DNA from: Pseudomonas sp. B33.4
GTDB lineage: Bacteria > Pseudomonadota > Gammaproteobacteria > Pseudomonadales > Pseudomonadaceae
Direction of reading: 5' to 3'
Length of the DNA: 64,000 bases
NCBI RefSeq assembly: GCF_034555375.1
Contig: NZ_CP140706.1
Location: forward strand, 4,951,001 to 5,015,000
The notes under the pieces are model-generated. The model was not told the DNA's origin. It did no database searches and was given only the letters and a program-made list of their open reading frames with translations. Position numbers and translations under genes: made by a program. Positions 44,294 through 52,799 of this stretch are shown here, in pieces (the stretch's first letter is position 1; every line of letters begins with the position of its first letter).

Positions 44294-44782
44294 TCAGAGA
44301 GTCAGGATCATCTCGTGCCACGCCATGCCGCCGTGGTCGGACTCCGATGGTTTGATGTAGGCGAAGCCAAACCCGGCATACAGCGGGATGTGTTTTTCTT
44401 TGCACATCAGGTGAATCGTCGCTTTATCCATCCCGCGCATACGCTCGATGAACTCGCCCATCAAACGCTTGGCCAAACCCTGCCCCTGATAATCCGGATG
44501 CACCACCACCGACATGATCACCACGTTCGGCCCTTTCGGGTCGTGGCCAATCAGTTCCTTGAACGCCTCGTCCGACATCTGCACATCAAACGCCGCACCC
44601 GAATTGATGAACCCTGCCACCACGCCATCCACTTCTGCCACAACAAAGCCTTCCGGCCAGGTGGCGATGCGCGTGGCGATCTTGTCGCGGGTCGCCGCTT
44701 CGTCGCCTTCGTAGGCAACGGTTTCGATGGCGTAGCAGCGGTCCAGGTCGGTGGCGGTGACGTTGCGGATGACGGTGTTCAT
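44294..44782 (-). CDS. GNAT-family acetyltransferase
   Basis: A 162-residue GNAT protein with VVVHPDYQGQGLAKRLMGEF as the acetyl-CoA loop and YAGFGFAYIKPSESDHGGMAW at the end, a pattern of AANAT-like arylalkylamine acetyltransferases. The ATG at 44782 is chosen because the family starts with the strand IRNVTATDL; an upstream start adds 13 residues. Confidence 0.85.
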   Translation of the reverse strand: MNTVIRNVTATDLDRCYAIETVAYEGDEAATRDKIATRIATWPEGFVVAEVDGVVAGFINSGAAFDVQMSDEAFKELIGHDPKGPNVVIMSVVVHPDYQGQGLAKRLMGEFIERMRGMDKATIHLMCKEKHIPLYAGFGFAYIKPSESDHGGMAWHEMILTL

Positions 44783-44947
44783 GGCGGCTCGGAAATCAGC
44801 AGAAGAAAGTGCCGAAAGCATAAAGGAATAAGGCCTGCATATCGATGCGCATGGGCGGCGTAAAGCTTGCGTATAAGCGCTTTTCTTCGCGGTCGGAGCG
44901 GGCTATTTCTGAGGTGTGTCTCTGACTACCCTTGGGGGGAACCGCTT

Positions 44948-45064
44948 ATGAGCAGCGTTGAAATTGGCCTGTTGATGGTGTTGGGCATCAGTACGTTCGG
45001 CTTTATCACCTTGGGCATCGACCTGTTGCGGGCGCGACGGTTGGGCAAAGGCAAGCGCGGTTGA
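44948..45064 (+). CDS. Small single-helix membrane protein, 38 residues
   Basis: MSSVEIGLLMVLGISTFGFI continues into a second half TLGIDLLRARRLGKGKRG. One membrane helix (residues about 5-25) is followed by a positive tail, so the C-terminus should face the cytoplasm. A GGGGGGAA ribosome site lies upstream. It is short, but the composition and ribosome site look real. Function unknown. Confidence 0.55.
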   Translation: MSSVEIGLLMVLGISTFGFITLGIDLLRARRLGKGKRG

Positions 45065-45106
45065 AAACCATGCGGCGGATCAGTGATCAGCCGCATGGTT
45101 GTCTGC

Positions 45107-45601
45107 TCAAACCTTGGTATCGACCGGCACGCAGATTTCCAGTTTGCCGGTGTGCAGCTTCGGATTGAAATCCGCGCTGTAACGCTCCAGCTCCGGGGCG
45201 TTGAGCTCCACGTAATGAGAGGTCGGCAACCAGGTCTTGTAGATGTATTGCAGGGTTTGCGGCAGCTGATCGAGTGGCCCTTGGTGCTCGAACACCGCGT
45301 ATTGCCGGGGCAGCACTTCGACCCATTGGTAGACCTTCTGGTCGAGGTCATCGAGCTTGCTGATTTCTACCCCGGCGATGTAATCGAAGCCGCCCTTGCC
45401 GTCGAAGTTGCTGCATACCCCGTAGGTCACTTCGTTCTTTTGCCCCTGTATTTTTCCCAAGTGCGGCAAGAACTTTTCCCACAACGCGGGAATGTCCTTG
45501 GCAGTGTCTTGGGTAAAACGACCGCGAAAACCTGCAATCAGCAGGAAGTGTCCATGTTCGAAGCGAGGTTCAGCCACTTCGACGCGTTTTTGCTCATCCA
45601 T
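45107..45601 (-). CDS. GyrI-like effector-binding protein
   Basis: A 164-residue protein of the GyrI-like/SOUL-type effector-binding fold (FLLIAGFRGRFTQDTAKDIPALWEKF, EVTYGVCSNFDGKGGFDYIAGVEIS, YAVFEHQGPLDQLPQTLQYIYKTWLPTSHY, ERYSADFNP). Family members bind small hydrophobic ligands or inhibit gyrase; nothing here decides which. There is no DNA-binding domain. Confidence 0.88.
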   Translation of the reverse strand: MDEQKRVEVAEPRFEHGHFLLIAGFRGRFTQDTAKDIPALWEKFLPHLGKIQGQKNEVTYGVCSNFDGKGGFDYIAGVEISKLDDLDQKVYQWVEVLPRQYAVFEHQGPLDQLPQTLQYIYKTWLPTSHYVELNAPELERYSADFNPKLHTGKLEICVPVDTKV

Positions 45602-45668
45602 GACTCGACTCCTGGAACAAGAAAGGGGTTCGGCTGGGAGTATAGAAAGCCAAACCCAATTCGCACGC

Positions 45669-46331
45669 TTACAGCGAATGCAACTGCTCGACGGCGCCCG
45701 AACCGATAAATTCGTTATAGCCAGATACGATCACGTAGACCGCGAAATAGCAGAAGATCGCTGCAGATGCCATGTAAGAATAGCGCAGCAGCTTGTCACC
45801 CAGCAGCTTGCCACCGTGGCTCGCGGCAAAACATAAACCCGCCGACCACAACAGCCCGGCGCAAAGGAAACCGCCAAGGAACAGCGCCGAACTCAAAGGG
45901 CCGCCGCCACCGGAACGGGCGATCAAGGTGCCACCGACCGCTGCAAACCAGAGAATCGCGCTTGGCGATGACATAGCGAGAAAAATCCCACGGAAGAACT
46001 CCTTGCGATGGGAGTTCTGCCCTACCTCGGCGGTCTCGGCCAGCAGCGTTTCGTGATGGATCGCCGAGTAGATCATCTTCGCCGCAAAGTAGATCAACAG
46101 CGCCGAACCACCGATCCACAGCACCCAGCGCACGCTTTCGTACTGCAGCAAAACCGTCATGCCGGCCAACGCCAACACCGCGTAAATCAGGTCGCCGACA
46201 CAGGTGCCGAGGCCCAGTGCAAAGCCCTGAAAGTAACCGCGCTGCATCGCCAGGGTGATCATGGCGATGTTGGCCACGCCGATATCCAGGCACAGCGAAA
46301 GGCTCAGCAAGAAGCCGCTGGTGAATTCCAT
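45669..46331 (-). CDS. LysE-family exporter
   Basis: A 220-residue membrane protein with about six helices and the LysE/RhtB opening (FLLSLSLCLDIGVANIAMITLAMQRGYFQGFALGLGTCVGDLIYAVLALAG), where GTCVGDL is the typical GxxxGD loop. Probably an amino-acid exporter; substrate not evident. It is divergent from the alaC gene. Confidence 0.87.
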   Translation of the reverse strand: MEFTSGFLLSLSLCLDIGVANIAMITLAMQRGYFQGFALGLGTCVGDLIYAVLALAGMTVLLQYESVRWVLWIGGSALLIYFAAKMIYSAIHHETLLAETAEVGQNSHRKEFFRGIFLAMSSPSAILWFAAVGGTLIARSGGGGPLSSALFLGGFLCAGLLWSAGLCFAASHGGKLLGDKLLRYSYMASAAIFCYFAVYVIVSGYNEFIGSGAVEQLHSL

Positions 46332-46470
46332 CTACCGATTTCCTTGGGCAAAATTTGTTGAAAAACGCGCTGGACAGCATGCCATCACAGCCCTTATCTT
46401 CCGCCACAGGTCACCGCAGTGACCAGCGTCGCTCGGACGGTTCCGGGCGCTTACGTTATCCGAGGCAACA

Positions 46471-47688
46471 ATGGCCGAACAAGGTTCGCCGCGCCGCTTT
46501 GCGCGCATAGATCGACTCCCCCCTTACGTTTTCAACATCACCGCCGAGCTGAAGATGGCCGCCAGGCGTCGTGGTGAAGACATCATCGACTTGAGCATGG
46601 GCAACCCCGACGGGGCCACGCCGCCGCACATTGTCGAAAAACTCGTACAAGTTGCCCAACGCGAAGACACCCATGGTTACTCGACGTCCAAGGGCATTCC
46701 GCGCCTGCGCCGGGCGATTTCCAACTGGTACAAGCAACGCTACGAGGTCGACATCGACCCGGAAAGCGAAGCCATTGTCACCATAGGTTCCAAGGAAGGC
46801 CTGGCGCATTTGATGCTGGCGACCCTGGATCAGGGCGATACTGTGCTGGTGCCGAACCCGAGCTACCCGATTCACATCTACGGCGCGGTGATTGCCGGCG
46901 CCCAGGTGCGTTCGGTGCCGCTGGTGCCGGGGGTGGACTTCTTCGATGAGCTGGAGCGGGCGATTCGTGGTTCGATTCCGAAGCCGAAAATGATGATCCT
47001 CGGCTTCCCGTCCAACCCGACTGCGCAGTGCGTGGAACTGGATTTCTTCGAACGCGTGATCGCTCTCGCCAAGCAATACGACGTGCTGGTGATTCACGAT
47101 CTGGCATACGCCGACATCGTTTACGACGGCTGGAAAGCCCCGTCGATCATGCAGGTGCCGGGCGCGAAGGACATCGCGGTGGAGTTTTTCACCCTGTCCA
47201 AGAGCTACAACATGGCCGGCTGGCGCATCGGTTTCATGGTCGGTAACCCGGAACTGGTCAACGCTCTCGCGCGGATCAAGAGCTACCACGACTATGGCAC
47301 CTTCACTCCGCTGCAAGTCGCGGCAATTGCCGCGCTGGAAGGCGATCAGCAATGCGTGCGCGACATCGCCGAGCAGTATCGCCAGCGTCGCAACGTGCTG
47401 GTGAAAGGTCTGCATGAGCTGGGCTGGATGGTCGAAAATCCGAAGGCGTCGATGTATGTCTGGGCGAAGATTCCCCAGGCGTATGCGCATCTGGGTTCGC
47501 TGGAATTCGCCAAGAAACTGCTGGCCGAGGCCAAGGTCTGCGTCTCGCCGGGGGTGGGGTTTGGTGAGTATGGCGATGATCACGTGCGCTTTGCGCTGAT
47601 CGAAAACCAGGACCGGATTCGTCAGGCTGTGCGCGGGATTCGCGGGATGTTCCGAGCCGATGGTCTAGTCGCAAAAACTGGCGGCTAA
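46471..47688 (+). CDS. alaC: Alanine aminotransferase AlaC
   Basis: A 405-residue class I PLP aminotransferase of the AlaC/YfdZ type. Conserved stretches are [67 protein letters not shown] and the PLP-lysine region [17 protein letters not shown] (lysine in SKSYNMAG). It makes alanine from pyruvate and glutamate. Full-length for the family. A small gap with REP repeats follows. Confidence 0.95.
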   Translation: MAEQGSPRRFARIDRLPPYVFNITAELKMAARRRGEDIIDLSMGNPDGATPPHIVEKLVQVAQREDTHGYSTSKGIPRLRRAISNWYKQRYEVDIDPESEAIVTIGSKEGLAHLMLATLDQGDTVLVPNPSYPIHIYGAVIAGAQVRSVPLVPGVDFFDELERAIRGSIPKPKMMILGFPSNPTAQCVELDFFERVIALAKQYDVLVIHDLAYADIVYDGWKAPSIMQVPGAKDIAVEFFTLSKSYNMAGWRIGFMVGNPELVNALARIKSYHDYGTFTPLQVAAIAALEGDQQCVRDIAEQYRQRRNVLVKGLHELGWMVENPKASMYVWAKIPQAYAHLGSLEFAKKLLAEAKVCVSPGVGFGEYGDDHVRFALIENQDRIRQAVRGIRGMFRADGLVAKTGG

Positions 47689-47697
47689 CACCTATCC

Positions 47698-47788
47698 CCT
47701 GTGGGAGCGAGCCTGCTCGCGAAGGCGTCGTGTCAGCTACATTAATGCTGACTGACCCACCGCTTTCGCGAGCAGGCTCGCTCCCACA
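47698..47788. repeat. REP doublet (GTGGGAGCGAGCCTGCTCGCGAA class)
   Basis: TGTGGGAGCGAGCCTGCTCG at 47698 and its inverted copy ending CTCCCACA at 47788. Same class as 44184-44276. Confidence 0.92.
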
Positions 47789-47822
47789 TTGGTTTTGTGT
47801 GTAGCGAAAAAATCATCACCCA

Positions 47823-47854
47823 CAAAAAAACCGCATCGCTGCGGTTTTTTTGTG
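47823..47854. terminator. Terminator of gntT (bidirectional)
   Basis: AAAAAAACCGCA, loop TCGC, TGCGGTTTTTTT: an uninterrupted stem flanked by A and T runs, 16 nt beyond the gntT stop on the minus strand. Confidence 0.92.
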
Positions 47855-47869
47855 TCTGCAAGAAGCTGT

Positions 47870-49225
47870 TTAAACGAACAGCGACAACAGCAGGATAAAG
47901 CCCAACGCAACCACCGACAGGATAGTTTCCATCGCCGTCCAGGTCTTGAACGTCTCGGCCACGGTCATGTTGAAGTACTGCTTCACCAGCCAGAAACCGG
48001 CGTCGTTCACGTGCGACAAGATCAACGAACCAGCGCCGGTAGCGAGTACCAGCAACTCACGGTTAACGCCCGGAATCATCCCCACCACCGGCACCACAAT
48101 GCCCGCGCCCGTGATGGTTGCGACCGTTGCCGAACCGGTAGCGATACGGATCACCGCCGCCACCAGCCACGCCAACAGGATCGGCGAGATCTGCGCGCTG
48201 ACCGCCATGTGGCCAATCACGTCGCCCACACCGCTGGTGACCAGCATCTGCTTGAAGCCACCGCCCGCACCGATGATCAGAATGATCGCGGCGGTTGGCG
48301 CCAGACTGGCGTCGAGCCACTTGAGCATCTGCTGGGAACCGATGCCCTGCTTGTGCCCGAAGGTGTACAGCGACAGCAGCAACGCCAGCAGCAGTGCGGA
48401 GATCGGGTGACCGATCATGTCCATCCAGGTGCGGAAGAAGTGGCCGTCCGGCAGCGCCACGTCAGCGAAGGTTTTCAGCAGCATCAGGAACACTGGCAAC
48501 AGCACGGTGATCAGGGTGATGCTGAAGCTCGGCAGCTTGGCCGAGTCGTCGTTTTCACGGGCCAGTTGATCGACCAGTTCCTGATTCGGGTGACCCGGAA
48601 TGTGCTTGGCGATGAACGTACCGAAGATCGGACCGGCGATGATCGCGGTCGGCAGCGCAACGATCAGACCGTACAGAATGGTCTTGCCGATGTCCGCGCC
48701 GAACACGCCAATGGCCAGCAGCGGGCCCGGGTGCGGCGGCACGAGACCGTGCACGGCGGACAGACCTGCGAGCAGCGGGATACCGATCTTGATGATCGAT
48801 ACGCCAGTGCGGCGCGCAACGATGAACACCAATGGAATCAGCAGGACAAAACCGATCTCGAAGAACAGCGGAATGCCCACCAGGAACGCGGCGAACATCA
48901 TTGCCCACTGGACTTTTTCTTTACCGAACGCACGGATCAGGGTCTGGGCGATCTGATCCGCCCCGCCCGACTCGGCCATCATTTTGCCGAGCATGGTGCC
49001 CAGCGCGAGGATGATGCCGACGAAACCGAGTACGCCACCAAAACCGTCCTGGAACGCCTTGATGATGGTGCCGACCGGCATACCGGAAGTCAGACCGAGG
49101 AACGCGGCGGCAATGGTCAGGGAGATAAACGGGTGTAGCTTGAACTTGGTGATCAGGACAATCAGTCCGATCACCGTGACCACTGCATCAAGCAGCAGAA
49201 ACGCGTCGTGGGACATGCCAAACAT
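47870..49225 (-). CDS. gntT: Gluconate:H+ symporter, GntP family
   Basis: A 451-residue inner-membrane permease with 12-14 hydrophobic segments and GntP-family stretches (FGVVLGFVGIILALGTMLGKMM-like, PVGTIIKAFQDGFGGV, RTGVSIIKIGIPLLAGLSAVHGLVPPHPGP). It takes up gluconate. The start MFGMSHDAF has GGAG about 11 nt upstream. It follows gntK by 82 bp on the same strand, and both should be repressed by the divergent GntR. Confidence 0.94.
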   Translation of the reverse strand: MFGMSHDAFLLLDAVVTVIGLIVLITKFKLHPFISLTIAAAFLGLTSGMPVGTIIKAFQDGFGGVLGFVGIILALGTMLGKMMAESGGADQIAQTLIRAFGKEKVQWAMMFAAFLVGIPLFFEIGFVLLIPLVFIVARRTGVSIIKIGIPLLAGLSAVHGLVPPHPGPLLAIGVFGADIGKTILYGLIVALPTAIIAGPIFGTFIAKHIPGHPNQELVDQLARENDDSAKLPSFSITLITVLLPVFLMLLKTFADVALPDGHFFRTWMDMIGHPISALLLALLLSLYTFGHKQGIGSQQMLKWLDASLAPTAAIILIIGAGGGFKQMLVTSGVGDVIGHMAVSAQISPILLAWLVAAVIRIATGSATVATITGAGIVVPVVGMIPGVNRELLVLATGAGSLILSHVNDAGFWLVKQYFNMTVAETFKTWTAMETILSVVALGFILLLSLFV

Positions 49226-49307
49226 GGGGGGTGTCTCCTGGATTGTTGTTGTTATTAAAGCGGGTTAAACAGAAGTCGGGAGGACCGCGCTAGCTCTTTC
49301 AACACAC

Positions 49308-49841
49308 TCATACCGCCTGTTTCAGACCGTGGGCCTGCCACCAGACGTGAGCCTGGGACGCCAACTCTTCAACACTGTGGATCGAGGCATTCAGGGCCAA
49401 CGTCAACGGCTCGCCCTTGGGCGATTCGAGGGTGGCGAACTGGCTTTCGATCAGCGTGGCCGGCATGAAGTGGCCCGGACGATGGGACACACGCTCAGCG
49501 GCGACTTCAGGGGTCAATTCAAGAAACACGAAACCCAGGCCCGGCAAGGCGCTGCGCAGCACTTCGCGATAACTGTGTTTAAGGGCCGAGCAGGTCAGCA
49601 CCGGGCGTTTGCCCGACGCATCGACGCGACGCAGTTCATCGCACAGGCTGTCGAGCCAGCCGGCGCGGTCGTCGTCGTTCAGGGGGATCCCCGCGCTCAT
49701 CTTTTCGATGTTCGCGGCCGGATGGAAAGTATCGCCTTCAATGGCAGTGGCGCCGCTCAATTGGCACAGGGCCTCGCTGACGCACGTCTTGCCGCAACCG
49801 GCAACGCCCATGATGACCAGGGCGGTGATGGGATGACTCAT
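49308..49841 (-). CDS. gntK: Gluconokinase
   Basis: A 177-residue GntK with the P-loop GVAGCGKT (residues 12-19) and gluconate-kinase stretches EGDTFHPAANIEKMSAGIPLNDDDRAGWLDSL, CSALKHSYREVLR and HRPGHFMPATLIESQFATLE. It phosphorylates gluconate to 6-phosphogluconate for the Entner-Doudoroff pathway. It is the first gene of the minus-strand gntK-gntT unit. Confidence 0.96.
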   Translation of the reverse strand: MSHPITALVIMGVAGCGKTCVSEALCQLSGATAIEGDTFHPAANIEKMSAGIPLNDDDRAGWLDSLCDELRRVDASGKRPVLTCSALKHSYREVLRSALPGLGFVFLELTPEVAAERVSHRPGHFMPATLIESQFATLESPKGEPLTLALNASIHSVEELASQAHVWWQAHGLKQAV

Positions 49842-49862
49842 ATAACACCTCAGCGCGCAGAC

Positions 49863-49876
49863 AGCGCTACCTTTGC
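49863..49876 (-). promoter_or_regulatory. GntR operator-like site upstream of gntK
   Basis: On the minus strand GCAAAGGTAGCGCT fits the reported Pseudomonas GntR motif AC-N-AAG-N-TAGCGCT with one mismatch. It is 21 bp before the gntK start codon. Confidence 0.55.
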
Positions 49877-50014
49877 TAGCTATGACTCTAGTGCACAGGC
49901 AGAAGTTGCCGACGCCTTCTTGTCGTTTTTTTGGGTTGCAGCAGGTTTGTTCCCAACACCAAAAAGCGAAGATCAGGCAGGACCTCGCTTACGCATTTAC
50001 AGCTGCATCAGGAC

Positions 50015-50028
50015 AGCGCTACCTTAGT
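50015..50028 (-). promoter_or_regulatory. GntR operator-like site upstream of gntR
   Basis: On the minus strand ACTAAGGTAGCGCT matches AC-N-AAG-N-TAGCGCT perfectly. It lies 28 bp before the gntR start, so GntR probably represses its own gene as well as gntKT. Confidence 0.6.
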
Positions 50029-50056
50029 GCCTTGATTTTTGTTTGGCAAGCCGTCG

Positions 50057-51088
50057 ATGACCACCCCTAAAAACGATAAAAATACCCGCACCACCGGCCG
50101 TCCCACCCTGAATGAAGTTGCCCGCCTGGCCGGTGTCAGCCCGATTACCGCCTCCCGCGCCTTGCGTGGGGTCAGCACCGTGGCCACGGAACTGGTGGAA
50201 AAAGTGCAGAAAGCCGCCAGTGAACTCAACTATGTGGTGAACCCCGCCGCCCGTGCGCTGGCCTCGGCGCAGAGCCATTCAGTGGTCGTGTTAGTGCCTT
50301 CGCTGTCCAACCTGTTGTTCATCGACACGCTGGAAGCCATTCATCGGGTATTGACGCCCAAAGGCTTCGAAGTGCTGATCGGCAATTTCCACTATTCCCG
50401 TGATGAAGAAGAAAACCTGCTGCGCAACTACATGGCCTATCAGCCGCGCGGTTTCCTGTTGACCGGGTTTGATCGCACGGAAAGTTCGCGGCGGATGATC
50501 GAGGCGAGCAACATTCCGTGCGTGTACATGATGGAGCTGGACAGTGCCGCTGGCGTGAATTGCGTGGGTTTCTCGCAGCTCAGCGCCGGTGAAACGGCGG
50601 CGGAGCATTTGCTCTCTCGTGGACGCAAGCGTCTCGCTTACATTGGCGCGCAGCTTGATCAGCGCACCTTGTTGCGCGGTGAGGGTTTCCGCAAAGCGTT
50701 GCAGAAGGCCGGGCGTTATGACCCGGATCTGGAAGTGCTGACGCCACGCGCTTCGTCGGTGGGGTTGGGTGGGGAATTGTTTATGCAGTTGCTCGCGGCG
50801 CATCCGGATGTCGATGCGATCTTCTTTGGCAACGACGACCTGGCACAGGGTGCGTTGCTCGAAGCATTACGCAATGGCATCAAGATTCCTCAGCAAGTGG
50901 CGATTCTCGGTTTCAATGACTTGCCGATGTCGGAACACATGGTGCCGCGTCTGAGCAGCATCAACACCCCGCGTGAAGCGATTGGCCGGCGTGCGGCGGA
51001 GCAGATGCTGACGTTGATGGCCGGTAACAGCGTGGCGCGGCCGGTGGAAGACATGGGCTTTGAACTGAAGATTCGCGAAAGTACCTGA
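50057..51088 (+). CDS. gntR: Gluconate repressor GntR, LacI family
   Basis: A 343-residue LacI-type regulator: HTH at residues about 15-65 (PTLNEVARLAGVSPITASRALRG, TELVEKVQKAASELNYVVNPAARALAS) and a periplasmic-binding-type effector domain (VVVLVPSLSNLLFIDTLEAI, PCVYMMELDSAAGVNCVGFSQL, DAIFFGNDDLAQGALLEAL). It is divergent from gntK-gntT and matches their gluconate repressor. The ATG at 50057 is preferred to the TTG six codons upstream. Confidence 0.95.
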   Translation: MTTPKNDKNTRTTGRPTLNEVARLAGVSPITASRALRGVSTVATELVEKVQKAASELNYVVNPAARALASAQSHSVVVLVPSLSNLLFIDTLEAIHRVLTPKGFEVLIGNFHYSRDEEENLLRNYMAYQPRGFLLTGFDRTESSRRMIEASNIPCVYMMELDSAAGVNCVGFSQLSAGETAAEHLLSRGRKRLAYIGAQLDQRTLLRGEGFRKALQKAGRYDPDLEVLTPRASSVGLGGELFMQLLAAHPDVDAIFFGNDDLAQGALLEALRNGIKIPQQVAILGFNDLPMSEHMVPRLSSINTPREAIGRRAAEQMLTLMAGNSVARPVEDMGFELKIREST

Positions 51089-51099
51089 CCTTCGAAACC

Positions 51100-51191
51100 T
51101 TGTGGGAGCTGGCTTGCCAGCGATGGCGGCAGCTCAGTCGATAATTTGTTGGCTGATACACCGCTATCGCTGGCAAGCCAGCTCCCACAGG
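51100..51191. repeat. REP doublet (GTGGGAGCTGGCTTGCCAGCGA class)
   Basis: TTGTGGGAGCTGGCTTGCCA followed by GCGA at 51100, and the inverted CGCTGGCAAGCCAGCTCC at 51169-51186. A further half unit lies at 51231-51250 (CTGTGGGAGC). Confidence 0.9.
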
Positions 51192-51250
51192 TTTTGTGGT
51201 GTTCACAAATCCAGAGTTCGACCACAATTCCTGTGGGAGCGCCACATTCG

Positions 51251-52123
51251 CTAGTGGCTGAGCAGGTCAACCAGGGCCAGCGCGCCTTTCTGTAGCGGCT
51301 GGCTCTTGAGCCACACCGCATGCACCGGCATCACCAGACCGTTTTCGATGTTGCGGAAGTTCAGCCGTTTCAGCCGCCCGGCCTCGATCCGCGACTGCAC
51401 CACCGACAACGGAAAGTTGCCCCAGCCCAATCCCGCCTCGACCATTTCCATCGCCGTCTCGAGGCTGTCGGTGCGCCAGTACGATTCTGCCACCAACGGC
51501 CGTGTTTCGCTGATCGGCAGATCGCGACTGGCAACGATGATCTGCCGCACATGCACCAGGTCTTCAAGAAACACATCCTGCCCCTGCAACAGCGGACTGT
51601 CCGCTGCCAGCGTGGCGATCATCCGTTCGCTGCCGACAAACTGAAAACGCTCCAGCACGTTCATGCTCAACCCGGCGAACGCCAGGCACACGCTGACCCG
51701 GCCGCTGTGCAGCATCGCCAGCACGTCATCCTGCGGTGCGGTCAGCACTTCGATATCGAGCAATGGATGACGCGCGGCGATCACCTTGATCGCGGCCAGC
51801 AAACGCCGCCGGTCGATGTCCGCGACCACGCCGATCGACAACTTGCTCTCCAGCCCCAACGACAATTCCACCGCGTGCACTTGCAGTTGCTTGAGTTGCT
51901 CGGCGATCAGCCGCGCGTGTGGCACCAGTGACAGCGCCATCGCCGTGGGTTGCGGTTCGCGGTGGCTGCGGTCGAAGAGCAGATAACCCAGTTCGGCTTC
52001 AAGGTTGCCAATGCTCATGCTGACGGCGGAAGGCACCCGACCTAACGCACGCGCCGCCGCTGAAAACGAGCCGCGTTCGATCACGGCAAGAAACAGCTCG
52101 ATGCTGTCGCTGTTGAAATTCAC
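51251..52123 (-). CDS. LysR-family regulator of the second PACE gene
   Basis: A 290-residue LysR protein: HTH residues about 1-60 (SIELFLAVIERGSFSAAARALGRVPSAVSMSIGNLEAELGYLLFDRS) and an effector domain (LSIGVVADIDRRRLLAAIKVIA; PLSVVQSRIEAGRLKRL). No ATG is available, so a GTG start is used: 52123 (MNFNSDSIELF) or 52132. It is divergent from the PACE gene at 52246, mirroring the LysR/PACE pair at 39155-40536. Confidence 0.87.
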   Translation of the reverse strand: MNFNSDSIELFLAVIERGSFSAAARALGRVPSAVSMSIGNLEAELGYLLFDRSHREPQPTAMALSLVPHARLIAEQLKQLQVHAVELSLGLESKLSIGVVADIDRRRLLAAIKVIAARHPLLDIEVLTAPQDDVLAMLHSGRVSVCLAFAGLSMNVLERFQFVGSERMIATLAADSPLLQGQDVFLEDLVHVRQIIVASRDLPISETRPLVAESYWRTDSLETAMEMVEAGLGWGNFPLSVVQSRIEAGRLKRLNFRNIENGLVMPVHAVWLKSQPLQKGALALVDLLSH

Positions 52124-52245
52124 CCTGCACACCTATCAATAAAACTGAAAGTAGCTGACTTTTTCTGTCAGCCCTATTGAAGCTATCTTTCGTCGCCTTC
52201 GCCAGTCCCGCTGGCCAACAAACGGCAAGAAAGAGGCAAATCCCC

Positions 52246-52686
52246 ATGCAAGGCGTCAAACGCAAACTGGTCTACGTGTCGCTCTACGAAGTGATCGGCA
52301 TGACCTTCTCGGCCCTCGGTCTGGCATTGTTGTCCGGCACTTCGCCGGGCAGCACCGGGCCGCTGGCGGTGATCATTACCACCATCGCCGTGACCTGGAA
52401 TTTCATTTACACCTCGATGTTCGAACACTGGGAGAGTCGGCAGATATCGCGAACCCGCACAGTGAAACGGCGCATCGCTCACGCGGTCGGTTTTCAACTG
52501 ACGTTGATCGTGTTCCTGATTCCGTTGATCGCCTGGTGGATGAACATCAGCCTGGTGCAGGCGTTTCTGCTGGATCTGGCGCTGATCATTTTCATCCCGT
52601 GCTACACGTTCGCTTTCAACTGGCTGTTCGATCGGATTTTCGGGCTGCCTGCCTCGGCATTGCCGGATTCGCCGGCTGCAGCATAA
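52246..52686 (+). CDS. PACE-family multidrug efflux protein
   Basis: A 146-residue four-helix protein with two BTP domains. The essential glutamate is at residue 15 (VYVSLYEVIG), the same position as in AceI; the second repeat starts RIAHAVGFQ, where the equivalent of the second-repeat glutamate is glutamine. WNFIYTSMFEHWE and YTFAFNWLFDRIF are the typical post-helix motifs. It probably exports biocides or polyamines. The ATG at 52246 is preferred; a TTG 23 codons upstream is open. It is divergent from its LysR regulator. Confidence 0.9.
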   Translation: MQGVKRKLVYVSLYEVIGMTFSALGLALLSGTSPGSTGPLAVIITTIAVTWNFIYTSMFEHWESRQISRTRTVKRRIAHAVGFQLTLIVFLIPLIAWWMNISLVQAFLLDLALIIFIPCYTFAFNWLFDRIFGLPASALPDSPAAA

Positions 52687-52799
52687 ATCGTTAATTCGTA
52701 AACAGATATTGCGAGAAATCAGCGGTTTACCGGGATAATTCGCCGATATTCACAATCCGTTAACTCCGATAGCAGGCTAAGCTTTTCCATCAATAAAAA

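Noticed and set aside
47789..49138. Plus-strand open frame of 449 residues opposite the gluconate transporter
   Set aside because: Charged, histidine/arginine-rich shadow of gntT, which has clear GntP motifs on the minus strand.
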